Positions 31,576 to 42,954 of a DNA stretch of 64,000 bases are shown here, one piece after another. Numbering within the stretch: position 1 is the stretch's first letter; every line of letters starts with the position of its first letter. Under the pieces are notes generated by a model that saw only the letters and a list, made by a program, of their open reading frames with translations, did not search any database and had not been told where the DNA came from. The stretch covers positions 1,178,001 through 1,242,000 of the forward strand of contig OU015570.1 of NCBI GenBank assembly GCA_907165135.1, given 5' to 3'. The position numbers and the translations under genes were made by a program. The DNA is from Oikopleura dioica. Taxonomy: Eukaryota > Chordata > Appendicularia > Copelata > Oikopleuridae.

Positions 31576-34012
31576 GACGGTATTCTCTGATTGTCAAAAT
31601 AAATTTCGAGAACCGGCGGTGATTATATGATACAGTTAATTATGGAATTTTCGGACATTTTTTGTCCCAAGATTTTCGCAAAAATGCCCAAAAATTTGAT
31701 ACACGCGGCCAAAAAAAATGTCCCATCCAAATCGCTTAAAAAATATTTTTTGAGGAAAATCTCCATCATTAGGGTCCGTACACAAAAATAAGGTACCCGA
31801 AATAATCGCTCAATCTTTTTGATTTTCTAATATGTTATATATACAGCTTATCTAAGTGATTTTGCTCTTTTAACTTTTTCCTAAACTAAAGGGTTGAAAA
31901 GATATGATGAGTCAAAAATGGGCATTTTCGGGTTCAATATGTTCTCCATCGACTTCAAAAAATTTGAAGGTACCAATATGACCGGAAAAACGAGCTTAAC
32001 TCCGGCCGAACTAGACCAATGTTGACCAGAGGTGGCTATATATTGGCCGAGCACGGCCATATATTGAATATTCATAATATTGGTCTTCCAGCAGATGAAG
32101 TCCTCCAAGGGGGTCCTCCAAGACAATAACGAAGACTTACAGGCTTCATATTTTCAAGAGCCACGGCGCCTAGGAGTACCAACCGATTTTAACCAAACTT
32201 TCATAGATTGTTCGTTACGGCATTTACTACAATATATCGAGTACTCGTTAGTGGTGTTTCCTGGTTTGGTGCTTCACTAGTGCCGTTTCACTAGAAATGT
32301 GCCTAAAGACGAATTAAATATTATTTTTTAGCAAAAAGGGTTGAAAAAATCTTTTTATATTTTTAAAGAATTTTAACTTCTTCAAAATGGCAATATTACT
32401 ATTGTAAATTTTCATATCAACGAGTTTAAAGAAACTTGAAAATCAAGAAATTTATTTGCGTGCGAACCCTACTGGTGTTTCCCTCTCTCCTGTCTTTTCA
32501 ATGTTTACCCGTAGTAAAACTCATACTTGAAGATATTATTCTCCCCAGGCAACTATCTTATCCCCGTCCAGCCGTGCCGCGACCAGCTGCGCGCGCTAAG
32601 TACAGTCATTTCTCAAGTTTGTTAACTCAAGTTTTGTTCTCAAGTTTTCTTTATTTGGCCTTAGACGCCAATGAGTACCGATTAAGTTAAGCTGATTGAG
32701 TGGGATCTGCTCAAAATTTAACGCGCTTTACAATGATGCAAGTTTCATGAAGAAAAAATAAAGTTTGCGAGACTTGATGCCTTTTGAAGTTGGGCTTCTC
32801 TTTTCTCGCTAGCTCATCAACCAAGAATGGTAGAGAAAAACTAAGAATAGGAACAGAAAACGGTAGAAACGGGTTATCCTTCGAGCTCGCCTCGAAGTGA
32901 CAACATGCCTTCTGGAGCAGCTATAATTCGACTCGCTCGAATGCAATGAAGGGCTTTAAGGCAGCTAAAATTCGAGCTTCGAAAATGAAACTAATCCTGT
33001 GAATGCCTTTAAATAAATTCTGCTTTATGTTTTGCATATAGTACCGCGATTTCATTCGGACTGACTGCAAGCGAGTGAGGGCGCTCGGGCGCCAGGCCCA
33101 GGGGAAATTTCGATTTCGGACTTTTGAACTCTCGCTCTGGGCGGAACGTTGCTCCGGCGTTGGGCGCGTATCCCTTCAAAGTGATCTCGCGTTTCTATTC
33201 TGCAGCTAAATAATAACTCAAAAATTTCTGAATCTGTCAATTCCACAGATTCCACCGATATTTGCGGAAAAAATCTGTGAAATTGACCATACCTACTGTA
33301 CATTACTCAATTCTTCGAGATCTATATCTTTTATATTGATGAAAAGTCCCCAGAAAGAATGTTTAAAAATTTTATTTTTTGAGCGTTGACCCTATTTATG
33401 CAGTAAAAATATCTCATTACCCTTAAATATAATTTTTGCAAAATATTCTGGTGAAAAATTCGGCCAGCGAGATTATAAATTGAGGGTCATTTTCTTTTTT
33501 GAGAGCTCTCGCAATCGCTATGAGCAGTGTTGAAAAACCCTTGACTAGAATCCTGCAACTTAGATCCTAAGGGGCCAAGCTCTGATGTCAAGGGAACTCC
33601 TATTCCTTGATTTCTATCATCTCGCGCTTTTTTTGCCGAAAAATTTTTGCTAGAAACAAATTTAAGAGTGAAAAAGATTTTTTGGTCGGTCGATGGTCAG
33701 CTATTTGGTTGGGTTCGTACGTTAAGAGCAAAATAACCATTTTTCTATCGCACACAGCGCTCGAGGGCTTCGGATGGAAGCATATGACTGTGGCAGTGTA
33801 GGTCTCGAAATCCGGGTGCTTTCGCTGGCAGTAGATTTGCCCTTAAAAATTAAATTTTGAAGAGTTTTAGCCAGGACTATTGTTCGTCGTCGGAAAGAAA
33901 TAAAAATAATCGCTCAAATGCGTAGGCTAAAAACAATAGCCTTTCATCGACAAAATTCGATAAGAATCGGAGAAATAGGAAAATTCGATGTTTTAGTTTA
34001 AATCGAAAATTG
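31576..34012. other. AT-rich spacer, no gene supported
   Basis: Only short unconvincing ORFs. A diverged piece of the hAT-like MITE core lies near 33540-33600 (CTTAGATCCTAAGGGGCCAAG). Near 32555-32600 there is a short GC-richer island without a recognisable gene. Confidence 0.4.
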
Positions 34013-34688
34013 GGGTGACCTACGGTTCGTCAGGAAATGCCCCAAGGCTACGGTTCGTCAGGAAAAAATACCTTCCTGACGAACCGTAGATGTTGTTTTT
34101 TGCCCCGTATGGGTTAGGGTAACCCTAACCCTAACCCTAGCAAGAAGAAAAGGCAGGTGAAAATTTTCTAATCTTACTGCCCCTAACCACGGGGCTTCGC
34201 CCCTTAGGTCCTTAAATGCCGGGGTCTAGTCATGGGTTACTAAGGGTTACCTTCAGTAACCCTAACTAACTTTACCCTATCACCCTCGGGTAAATTATTC
34301 TGTCATTTTTCCCCGTGTCCCTAACCCTAACCTTAATTTAACCAGAAGTAACAATCGGGAAGCGCTCTGTTTGTGTACCAAATAGGGTTGGAAAACAAGA
34401 GAGTGCATATGCGCTCCGCGCCTGTCTTGTAGAAAACTATGAAAAAATATGTCAGTCAATCAGCAAAACAACGGAAAATATGTTCAAAAAAGTCTTCATG
34501 ATACATTTGAAATGTAACATTTCAGAAATGACCTAACTAGGAGAAAAGTCTCCTCGTGACCGCATATCACCTCTAAAACTTGGTAAACAATCGAGTTTCT
34601 AGAACGATATCCTCTCAACTACGGTTCGTCAGGAAAAAAAATACCTTCCTGACGAACCGTTGTTTTCCTGACAAAACGTAGGTAACCG
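34013..34688. mobile_element. hAT-like MITE with 8-bp target duplication
   Basis: Target duplication GAAAATTG at 34005-34012 and 34689-34696. Ends GGGTGACCTACGGTTCGTCAGG and, from the other side, CGGTTACCTACGTTTTGTCAGG. Subterminal CTACGGTTCGTCAGGAAA units are repeated in both orientations. The core (34100-34330, CACGGGGCTTCGCCCCTTAGG) is an inverted relative of the core of the MITE at 3932-4692. It includes a short run of CCCTAA units. 34697-35158 shows no gene. Confidence 0.85.
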
Positions 34689-35158
34689 GAAAATTGCTGT
34701 TACAAATAAAGAATGAACAAACATTTTCCTTTGACAGATTCGTTAGAACAACAGAGCTGAGTGCACTTCTCGTTATATTCATATCTTTTAGAGAAATTTA
34801 ATTTTTAAAGATGATGTTCAACCGAATTCAGTAAGACACAGTTATTTCTCTCTTTTGTGGACATTTTTTGTCCCCATTTTTCGGAAAAATGTCCACAAAA
34901 GTGGACAAGAGCTCCAGAAAAAAAGTCCCGCCATAGACTATGGCCCATAGTCACTGAAAATTTTTTTATACATACGTTTTTATGGACAAATGGGAAAATT
35001 AATCGTCGAAGCGCTTTTTTATTGATTATATTTCGCCTTTTTCATAAGAATGCCTCTTAGAAAAAAAATAGGTTTTTGACAAAATATGCAACTTTTGCGT
35101 CACAAATTTTCTGACGATTCATTACGAAAGATGACCTCTGCTTTTGAAAGAATGACAT

Positions 35159-35842
35159 CAGTCGTTACGCACAATTCCGGAACGCACAATTCCGGACATT
35201 TAGGGAAAACGGAAAGAATTAAAAAATGCACAATTCCGAACAATTCGACAAAAAATTTTAACTGAAATTGCGAAAAAACTAAGAATGCTTGCTTATTTCT
35301 TCGGCTTTTCTGGGTTCTGTTGAGGTGCAATTTCCATGGCTTCTTATGGTTGTTCATCGACTTGCTCGCGATCATCGCCAAGATCAAGTTGCGCGAAATC
35401 CCGGGCCATAAGCAGCTTTTCTTCCACTCTTACAATCTGTTGGCGCTGGAGCTCTTCATCTTCATTCTCGATAGGCGCTTCCTAAATTGATAAATTAATA
35501 AAGAAAGTTATTAAGTTCAAATTTTACCTTATACTTTTGAAATCAAGGAATGCCGGATTTTCGCCAATATGTCCGTATTTCTTCCCGTAATGTTTGTTGA
35601 CTTCCTTGTATCCGGCGCCAGCTTTGATAAATCTACAGTAAAACTGCCTTCGCTTGAATTCTTAATCGACACGGGTAAATCCTTGCCGTTTTCTTTGCTG
35701 TTTTCTCGACATTTTACGTTTTGAATGAAAAACAAGCATTTTGATGACAAAAATATTTTTCCATCTAGAATCCGCACAATTCCGGACATTTGGCCCTTTT
35801 TGCTGAAAAAAAAATTCCGGAATTGTGCGTTACGACTGTATA
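35159..35842. mobile_element. MITE with CAGTCGT.ACGCACAATTCCGGAA ends
   Basis: Left end CAGTCGTTACGCACAATTCCGG (from 35159) and right end CCGGAATTGTGCGTTACGACTG (to about 35839) are inverted with one mismatch. Further GCACAATTCCGGAC units lie inside near both ends. TA follows the right end; the left flank is AT rather than TA, so a Tc1/mariner-type duplication is only half visible. No transposase. Confidence 0.65.
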
Positions 35843-35881
35843 AGTAATAATGATAAAAAAGCAAATTCTTACTGAAAACAA

Positions 35882-36232
35882 ATGGATCTACCAAAATTTA
35901 ATAACACCGACAGTAGTGACGTTTTGGTTGATAAGGCTACCGCGTTACTCAGATTGGGAGGAACTCGATCTGAGAGAGTCATGGTTTTGTATTTGAATTC
36001 TTAATTGCCTGAAGATGTTCAAGATTTGGTCATCAAAGAATTAAAATAACTCACTACAGTAACGGTAGCCGATTTCGCTGACATTCTCCGTAGATGTACT
36101 AAGGTGGATGATGGGGTTATGGCCAGGACGCTTCAGGAACTTATTTTCGATCCGGCAAAATTCTCCAATTTCCAATCCATCGGATATATATCCGGGAAAG
36201 CACTTGTAACGAACCACGAGGGACGAATTTAA
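35882..36232 (+). pseudogene. Retroelement gag-like pseudogene fragment
   Basis: From ATG 35882 one frame reads MDLPKFNNTDSSDVLVDK..., with a short helical domain (RSERVMVLYLNS, then LPEDVQDLVIKEL) and two in-frame TAA codons, ending at TAA 36230-36232. The pattern of a gag matrix/capsid segment (LPEDVQDLV near a helix) suggests an LTR-retroelement gag, but no zinc knuckle is present. Isolated fragment, no partner genes. Confidence 0.4.
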
Positions 36233-37413
36233 AGCTTTTCAGCTCCAAGCGACCAACATCTGCATAGATAATTTTCTGGTCGATTATGCTAGAATTCGCT
36301 CAGTAAGCTCAGATAGAAAATATTTTTCCTACTGGAAAGTTTTGTTATTTTTTCTCACAAACTTCTTTTGCCTTGCATCCCATCTTTACTGTTTCAAGGC
36401 CAAGTTACTTTTACTAAACAGTAATGAAACACTTCTGGATCCCAATCATAGAAGTGCAAAAATATTAATCCAAAATTCGCAATTTCTGAAAATTTTTTTT
36501 ATCGTTAAGGATACCCTTAATCTAACCGGAAATTATAATTTTCTTCTGGTACAGGCAATGAGGCGCCTGGAATTTTGTGATATTAAGGCTATACTAACAT
36601 TTTGGTCATTCTGAAATGGGTTAATAGTTCCGCCAGCAGAAAGGCGATTAAAAACACTTTTTTCTGTTTATTTATAAATTTTTGCGAAGATGCAATGGGA
36701 CGGAAAAATATAAATTTTCGGTTTTGACAAAACATCGTAAACGTAATATTTTCGATAATCTAAAAATGCAGTTATATCAAGCTTAAACTGCCATTCAAGA
36801 ATCTTGAAAAAATTTTGGTTTTTACGATTCTAGTGCCCAGGCGGCGAGATCTAAGAAAAAGTTACGAACTCGCCTAGGGACCAGGAGTACTTATTTTTCG
36901 GATTTTTTGGGCTCAATTATTCTCTATGATCCGAGGATTGTCATGATTGCTTCAGATCGAAAATTACTTATCGCAATTCGTAGATATGATCAAAACAAAT
37001 TTTTATTAGAAAAATGATAAAAGTCGCAACTTTACTCAATTTCAACGCTTTATGAATGGTAAAACTAATTCAAATATAGTTTTCTATCTAACTGGACGGA
37101 AATTCAACTTCCGGTTTTGATTATCTTTGATTCTAGAGCCAAACTTTCGATTTTTGATCGGAATTTTTGACAGATTTTAAATAAAATTCTTCAAAATCAG
37201 CATCTTATTAATGACAATAATGATTTTTATCATAAATTTGAACAAGGATAATGATAGTCTTTACGGATTATCTGTAAATTCACCGTTTGTTTCCCGCCCG
37301 CGGCGAGCGCTCTCCTCCTAGTGCGCCCTCTTTTGAAAGATTTAAGCAGTCGAGAGTCCTTTTGATTATTAAAACTCAAGAATAATTTTTCTTTTACGAA
37401 GACAATAAAACCC
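36233..37413. other. AT-rich spacer, nothing found
   Basis: The open frame at 36342-36614 is hydrophobic and AT-driven; I do not support it as a gene. No repeat structure stands out. Confidence 0.45.
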
Positions 37414-37518
37414 AGGGGTTTCTTTATCGACATTTTAGGCGCTTTCAGTCAAAGTTCAAAATAACTTATAAGAGGGACTTTGGCTCAAAATGCTGAAAAT
37501 GTCAATAAAGAAACCCCT
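37414..37518. repeat. Inverted repeat of 23 bp at the start of the RING gene
   Basis: 37414-37436 (AGGGGTTTCTTTATCGACATTTT) is the reverse complement of 37496-37518 with one mismatch. The right copy lies in the N-terminal coding frame of the RING gene. It may be a local inverted duplication that carried a piece of the gene upstream. Confidence 0.75.
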
Positions 37519-38153
37519 GATAAAAATTATGTAAATTCTTATAGAAATATATTTACTCAGAAAATGTTCCAATGTCTCAGTTGCAGACGAACATTCAACA
37601 ATTGGTCAGCAACTCCTTGGACTTGCAACTATTGTCATTCGAACTTCGTTGATGAAACAGAAGCACAAGATACAGTTATTATCGAACCTACCCATATGGT
37701 AGCCAGGCCAGTCCAAGAGAATGATTTTTCAAATCTCCGAACGCCAATCAGAGAGCGTGGAGGAATTCGCGGGCCTTGCCGACCTTCGAACGCGCGTATA
37801 AATACTTCCCCACAGTTATGGGTGGATAACAAACTGTTATTAACAATGGCTTTATAATTTCGAGAAATAGCGCACCAGCAAATGCAAATATTCCATTATT
37901 ATCTAGAAATTCTAGAGCTCAATTACCACGGGCTTACACACTTGATAAATTACTCGAACACATGACAATAAAAAATCTTCCGGAAAATGACGACAATAAC
38001 TGTAGCATCTGCCTGGAATGCTTTATTGAGCCGCCAACATTTCTGAATAATTGTCAGCATTTCTTCCACAAGAATTGCATTGAAAGATGGGCAGTGCAAA
38101 AGCCGACATGCCCTATTTGCATTAAAAATATCGTGAATGGAAATCTTTTCTAA
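37480..38153 (+). CDS. RNF115/RNF126-type RING-H2 E3 ubiquitin ligase
   Basis: Transfers ubiquitin from an E2 to substrates. The N-terminal zinc finger is CLSC...CNYCHSNFVDE (CX2C pairs near 37575-37650), as in RNF115/126, which use it to bind ubiquitin. The C-terminal RING-H2 is CSICLECF...NNCQHFFHKNCIERW...CPIC near 38000-38130, with all eight ligands (C3H2C3). The frame is open upstream to 37480; the first ATG is 37564. A one-base frame change near 37826-37860 separates the two halves with coding-like sequence on both sides. No clear intron. The compact form may be a retrocopy. Confidence 0.8.
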
Positions 38154-38194
38154 AAATTTTTTTCATAATGCTGAATAAACAAAATTTCAAAAAA

Positions 38195-38335
38195 TTTTCT
38201 TAGTCAGCAAAATTACCAAAATATTGATGAGTCAGCAAAAATTTCTGATGAACCAGCAAATTTTTCTGATGAGTCAGCAAAATTTCACAATGAAAATTGT
38301 CAAGTCAGCAAAAACTCAACTAGTCATCTACCTTT
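38195..38335. repeat. Degenerate tandem GTCAGCAAAATTT repeats
   Basis: Six or so units of GAGTCAGCAAAATTT with variable spacing just after the RING gene. 38336-38660 shows no gene; it forms the upstream region of the 406-aa ORF. Confidence 0.6.
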
Positions 38336-38667
38336 GACGACAATAGTGAGTCAATGATATCTTATCGACAACGTGATTCGATTCAAGGCAGATTCAGTAT
38401 TTACTCAGAATCAGGTCTGATCCTGAAGGTTGAAGTCATTCGTCATCCTCAATATTGCAATAGTGGACAATGACTAGAAGAAAAATGCCAGCAAAGCTCA
38501 CCAATCAGCAGACATTCACAGACGATAAGTAGGCTTTTGCTGATACAGGTTAAAACCGAGCGGTGACTCGCGAGACATTCACCTCAGGCAAAAGTCATAG
38601 GGCGTGCCTGAGCAAAGCAGCCCCATTGAGTGACTTAAGAGCGCCATTAGGGCGCCACAAAAAGCAA

Positions 38668-38675
38668 TATATAAA
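38668..38675 (+). promoter_or_regulatory. TATA box of the 406-aa ORF
   Basis: TATATAAA lies 40 bp before the ATG at 38708, leaving a leader of about ten bases if initiation occurs 25-30 bp downstream. Confidence 0.55.
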
Positions 38676-38707
38676 CGAACGAAATTCTAGTTCATCCATC
38701 ATTCACT

Positions 38708-39928
38708 ATGAATAAAGAACAAGATCAGAAAAATCTTCCCTCTTTGAACAAACCTTCAACCGAAAAGATGAACGAAGAAAACCCTGACAAACCTGGAATG
38801 GAAAGCAATGACGAACTCTTCATCGACAACGGCAGCGACGAAGAGTACGAACTTATCGAGAAAGATTCCGAGATTGACGTCGACGAAGTGCTGCCAAAAA
38901 CTCCTCCAAACACTCCACGACCGAGTCAAGAACGTCATGCAGAAAACCAATTCTTCCCAGAACCAAGGCCGAGCAGCAGCAGCTCGCCATCGTCTATCAG
39001 GGTTAATATCGGTTCAGACATCGAGGGCCGCGAGGTCGAAATCCTCGATGAGTTCGAGTCCCTCGAGGACCCTCCGATTATTAATGATGAACTGGCAAAC
39101 AATGACGAATGGGATTTTGAGCCTGGTGCTGAAACTAATGATGTAAGTGAACCTTTGCTTAAAAGGACCAGAAAGGTCGAATTCGCCGACCAATCCACGA
39201 TAAGAAAATTGGAGCACCACCTTGGCTCAGGACCACGCCACAAATATCAGCGAAACGAGCTGTTAAAACTTAACAATCCTAACAAGAAAGCACGCTTCAA
39301 CTGCTGCGGTCAACATTTCCACGGACCTGACCGAAGCCATAGCCCTTTCCCGAAATTAAAAAAAAACATCCGAAAAAAAGCTCCTCCCAGTAGAAACTTC
39401 AACGAAAAACGAGCATTCTGGAGACGCCAAGAAAAACTTCCTGCCCATAAGCGACTTCCCAAAATTGGCAGTGAACTTGATCTGACCCACCGCTACACAA
39501 TCGTCAAGCCTGAAAACCGAAGTTACTTGCGTAACGCCCTCAAAGGCGGACTTTGGCATCACATCGAGGACGCTTTAGCGAAAATTGATGACGAATGTGA
39601 ATCCCTTACTACAAATCTCGTCAAGGAACTCAACAACTATGTAAAGAACTCGATGAACAAGGGTACTATTCCTCGTCAAATAATCGGATACAATCTCAAC
39701 ATGTTCCCGAGATACCACAGAGCGTCAGTCAGCGCTGTTCTCCTCGCTTCACCAGGCGACTTGTTACACTATTTCAACTACCCGTCGATTTCGTACCAAA
39801 TGAACAAAACAGTCAACGCATCTGAAATTTGGAACCGAATCCCTTCAAAGAACAAAATCGTCGTGTATCGAATGGCCCTCGAGGCCGGTGCTTGCTTAAT
39901 TGAACGACAAACTGACCGACAACGATAA
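38708..39928 (+). CDS. 406-aa protein of a single-ORF element, Gag-like candidate
   Basis: ATG 38708, uninterrupted. N-terminal half acidic and Ser/Pro-rich (NGSDEEYELIEKDSEIDVDE, PRPSSSSSPSS). A basic middle with a possible zinc-binding cluster (CCGQHFHGPDRSH) and Lys-rich segments follows, then a folded C-terminal domain (NRSYLRNALKGGLWHHIEDA). About 280 bp after the stop a Tor-like polypurine tract leads into an LTR-like sequence, so the gene probably belongs to a retroelement that lacks pol. Nuclear or capsid role not determinable from sequence alone. Confidence 0.65.
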   Translation: MNKEQDQKNLPSLNKPSTEKMNEENPDKPGMESNDELFIDNGSDEEYELIEKDSEIDVDEVLPKTPPNTPRPSQERHAENQFFPEPRPSSSSSPSSIRVNIGSDIEGREVEILDEFESLEDPPIINDELANNDEWDFEPGAETNDVSEPLLKRTRKVEFADQSTIRKLEHHLGSGPRHKYQRNELLKLNNPNKKARFNCCGQHFHGPDRSHSPFPKLKKNIRKKAPPSRNFNEKRAFWRRQEKLPAHKRLPKIGSELDLTHRYTIVKPENRSYLRNALKGGLWHHIEDALAKIDDECESLTTNLVKELNNYVKNSMNKGTIPRQIIGYNLNMFPRYHRASVSAVLLASPGDLLHYFNYPSISYQMNKTVNASEIWNRIPSKNKIVVYRMALEAGACLIERQTDRQR

Positions 39929-39936
39929 TTCTTTAT

Positions 39937-40025
39937 AGCTCATGGATACATCATCACTATTCTTCTACATTACTCATGGATACATCATCACTTTTCTTCT
40001 ACATAACTTATGGATACATCTCTAA
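39937..40025. repeat. Tandem repeat CATGGATACATCATCAC, about 36-bp unit
   Basis: Two full units and a partial third follow directly on the 406-aa ORF. Confidence 0.75.
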
Positions 40026-40211
40026 TAACGGAAAACAATAGCTTTTGCTTCATTGAAACCACAACTGAAAACGATTCTCGACCGACACGCTTATGCCGTC
40101 GATTTTCGCTTTAAACATAAATCATGCTATAAACTCATGCTATAGAACGCCGCTTCTGTGATTCAATTTCCAGCCCAGTTTCGTGTCATCCCTGAAGATA
40201 ACCCGACTTCC

Positions 40212-40625
40212 TCGGGGGGAGGGATGATAGCCCAATTAGTCAGAGCTGACACAACATCGCGCACCATCACGATCCTTTGGCCTATTCAACATCATCGCAC
40301 TCCAAGATGACTCGATGCGCGCAGCGCCCCATCAGCCTTGTTGTGATTAGGCTCCGAGTCAGAGCCGAGCTGACTGATCATCCTGATGGCGCTCGCCAAG
40401 CAAAACCTTCAACACTGCAACCATGCCTCAATCGCCACCGATCCTGATGAACACTCAGGTTGGCGCCAAAGATAACGTTATTCACTGTTCGTACTCTTTC
40501 GCCACCGTTTTTGCGCCATTTGACTGACTATATAAGGGCCGTGAAACTGGAATAAATCAATTAATTATAACCAACCAAAAGACTCTCTTACTTCTAAACT
40601 ACTCTACAACCGCAACAGCAACTTT
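40212..40625 (+). repeat. Polypurine tract and LTR-like sequence after the 406-aa ORF
   Basis: CGGGGGGAGGGA is followed by TGATAGCCC at 40225, the same junction form as the Tor-like 3' LTR. TATATAAGG is near 40532 and AATAAA near 40552, spaced like U3/R borders. The right end is unclear (ACTCTACA near 40613 is a candidate). No 5' copy is visible upstream of the ORF. Confidence 0.55.
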
Positions 40626-41190
40626 GCAGACAACAACTGGAAGGCCTAGAAGGCTTCCAATCTAGTTCTTGAAGGTTCCTTCTTGAACGTTTGAACACTA
40701 GTTGGTCACAGGACTTGCCCTCTGGCTTGTCAGATCCCTAGTATTACAGGCACGGCAACGTTATTTCTCTTCACCCAGTACTGACCTTAGGGCTTGTACT
40801 GTTACGGAGGGAACCTGAAAAATTAAGCACAAAATAAAGATAAGCCGGAAAATAAATATGCATTTGGGAAAGCCTCCAATGTGTTTATTTTTGTTTCCGA
40901 TTTATATTCTGCTTCCAGTAGACGGTCTTCTCGTTGAAGAGTCCTCCAGGGCTTATCCGGGAGGTCCTCCGGAAAAATCAGGGAAAATTTTGTATGATTG
41001 TATTGAAGAAATAAGGCTTATTTATCTTGTTTGAAATTCAAAGATTTCTTCCATGAGTACTGGTCTATCAGCAAAAAGTCATCCGGCATATTTGTTTCCT
41101 ATATAAAAATTTTTGGTCGATCACGATTCATCCGGAACGATGGCAATAACTCGGAAGGTGGATTCTAGGCACGCTCTTTACAGTGAAATA
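40626..41190. other. Spacer, nothing found
   Basis: Moderately AT-rich; one short inverted pair GTCCTCCAGG/GGTCCTCCGG near 40930-40975 but no gene. Confidence 0.4.
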
Positions 41191-41760
41191 ACCGTGGTTT
41201 TCCAACTTACGAGCGTTTTTCGGATGATAAGCCTCGCTCAAATCGCTCTTTAGTTGGAAAATTTTCAATGAAGGTAGGATGTCAGTGGGATTTTCCATTT
41301 TTCCATTGGAAAAATTGTTTTTCGAGATCAGATCAATTTTCCAGAATTGGGCTCGAGCGCATTTCATGATTCTGAGTTCATTTATTCCTCAAAATTTAAT
41401 TCCATTGCAAAGATGGCAGGAAACGAGAAAAGAATTCACATTTCCTTGGCAGAGAAGAAAAAATATGCGCAGTTTCAAGTGAAGGCACCAAAACGAAAAA
41501 ATGGTAGGAAGACTGTGATGGAGCTTTATCGAAAGAAGAATGATGGAGGAAGATCTGATCGAGCATTTCCTGGCGCTTCAAATTGATGAAACACAAGCCG
41601 CGACCGCGAGGGAGATTGAAGAAGAGCCTCAAGTTCAAGTGACAGAGAGCACCGACACTGCAAAGCCTTTGACTTCGAAATGTCCAGAAAAGCAGTCAAA
41701 GATAACAAATTTTTTAATAAATGATTCACTGTGAGTCTGAAAATTTTTGACTGGCACTAC
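41191..41760 (+). mobile_element. Second pogo-like copy, right end lost, with transposase remnants
   Basis: Begins with CCGTGGTTTTCCAACTTACGAGCG, related to the TIR at 2527. It holds a basic N-terminal segment from ATG 41413 (KRKNGRKTVMELYRKKN) and, in another frame, an acidic stretch and the C-terminus CPEKQSKITNFLINDSL (41540-41734), which contains QSKITNFL, a PIP-box match. Both pieces align with the copy in the first retroelement, so they are the two ends of a transposase gene with the catalytic middle missing. A different repeat (from 41782) replaces the right end. Confidence 0.75.
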
Positions 41761-41781
41761 AGAAAAGACAACCAGTTTTTT

Positions 41782-41900
41782 AGGAGCACACTCAAATGCT
41801 CGGCGCGCTCATTTGCTCGGGCGCTCAAATGCTCGGACGCTCTTTTGCACGGACACAAGCGAAAGAGTGTCCAAAGCGAATGAGCGTTCAATTTAATTGG
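41782..41900. repeat. Dispersed repeat with GAGCGC/GCTCGG units, copy 1
   Basis: GAGCACACTCAAATGCTCGG... to GCGAATGAGCG; it contains the palindrome GGACACAAGCGAAAGAGTGTCC. The reverse complement of the whole unit is found at 55932-56052. 41901-42470 shows no gene. Confidence 0.8.
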
Positions 41901-42954
41901 ACGAAAATTAGCACAAGAATATTTCTCCGAAAATAAACAATTAAAAGTGATCATCAGCGTATTCTCACTCTAAATGCTGTATTTTCTAAATATACGCTTA
42001 AATTACTCATTGTATGATCATCTTAACAATTCTGGACAATTATTACATAACACTTGATGACTTATTGAAAAAAAAATAATGTTCACTTTTATTTCTTCCC
42101 GGTGATTTCGTGTTTTTGGAAATTGCTCCGAATATATTTCGATTAGGGACCGAACGCAAATCAGGGGTCAAAATTTTAAATCGCTTGAAATGAAAATTTA
42201 CAATAGTAAATCGAGTATGGCGATCATTTTCTTTCATTACAGTAACCCCGAAAAATGTCCGGAAGACCGAGAAAATCACTGCTCTAACCCTAATTTGGCC
42301 ATTTTGAGAGTGAAAGAGTCGATGCTTAAGTTTTGGCACCAAAAAAATCGATGGGAATTGATCAAAGGATGAAAATGCCAAAAAATGAAGGTAGGTTTCC
42401 AACTGCCTCTTGTTAAGCAAGCATTTTAAAGTCTTCGAGCTTGAAAAATCGAAAAAAAAATGAAAAAAAGAGGAATCGAGCTCGCGCCCTCATGCGAACC
42501 CAGCAGAAGCGATATCCACTAGGCCAGCAGTGTTGATGCATGAGGCTTACATTAACCAGGATTTATACTTGTTTTTGATTATTCTCAGAACATGACAGAC
42601 CTTCTCATTGATCGTTTGCCAGTTAACAGAATCGAAGTCGGCGAAGAAATCATCATGGGTAGACTGTAATCAGTTTGGGTAAATTAAGCTTTCAAAGAAA
42701 CGAGCTTAAAATCCGCGGAAAAAGGTTTATGTCTGCGAGACGCGAGTCTATGAGACCTGGGCCGGTACTGTTACGTTTATTACGTAACATGTACTAATGT
42801 TAGGTTCTGTTTCGAGAGTGATCTTATGCCGCAACGCGAAATTTTGCAACATGGCATTTCTGCGAAATTTTTTTTTTCTGTTATTTTTAATAATTAAGAG
42901 AATAATATAATTCAGTTTAGAGAAATTGCTAAATATTTTATCCTCGCCAAATAC

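Noticed and set aside
34100-34150. CCCTAACCCTAACCCTAA run resembling telomeric repeats
   Set aside because: Only three units, inside a MITE core whose inverted relative at about 4230-4330 shows the same sequence as part of a palindrome; not a telomere.
42470-42545. tRNA-like sequence on the minus strand (TGGCCTAGTGG box A, AGCTCGATTCC near box B, T run after it)
   Set aside because: T-stem and acceptor stem do not pair; at best a SINE head or tRNA pseudogene. Not listed as a gene.
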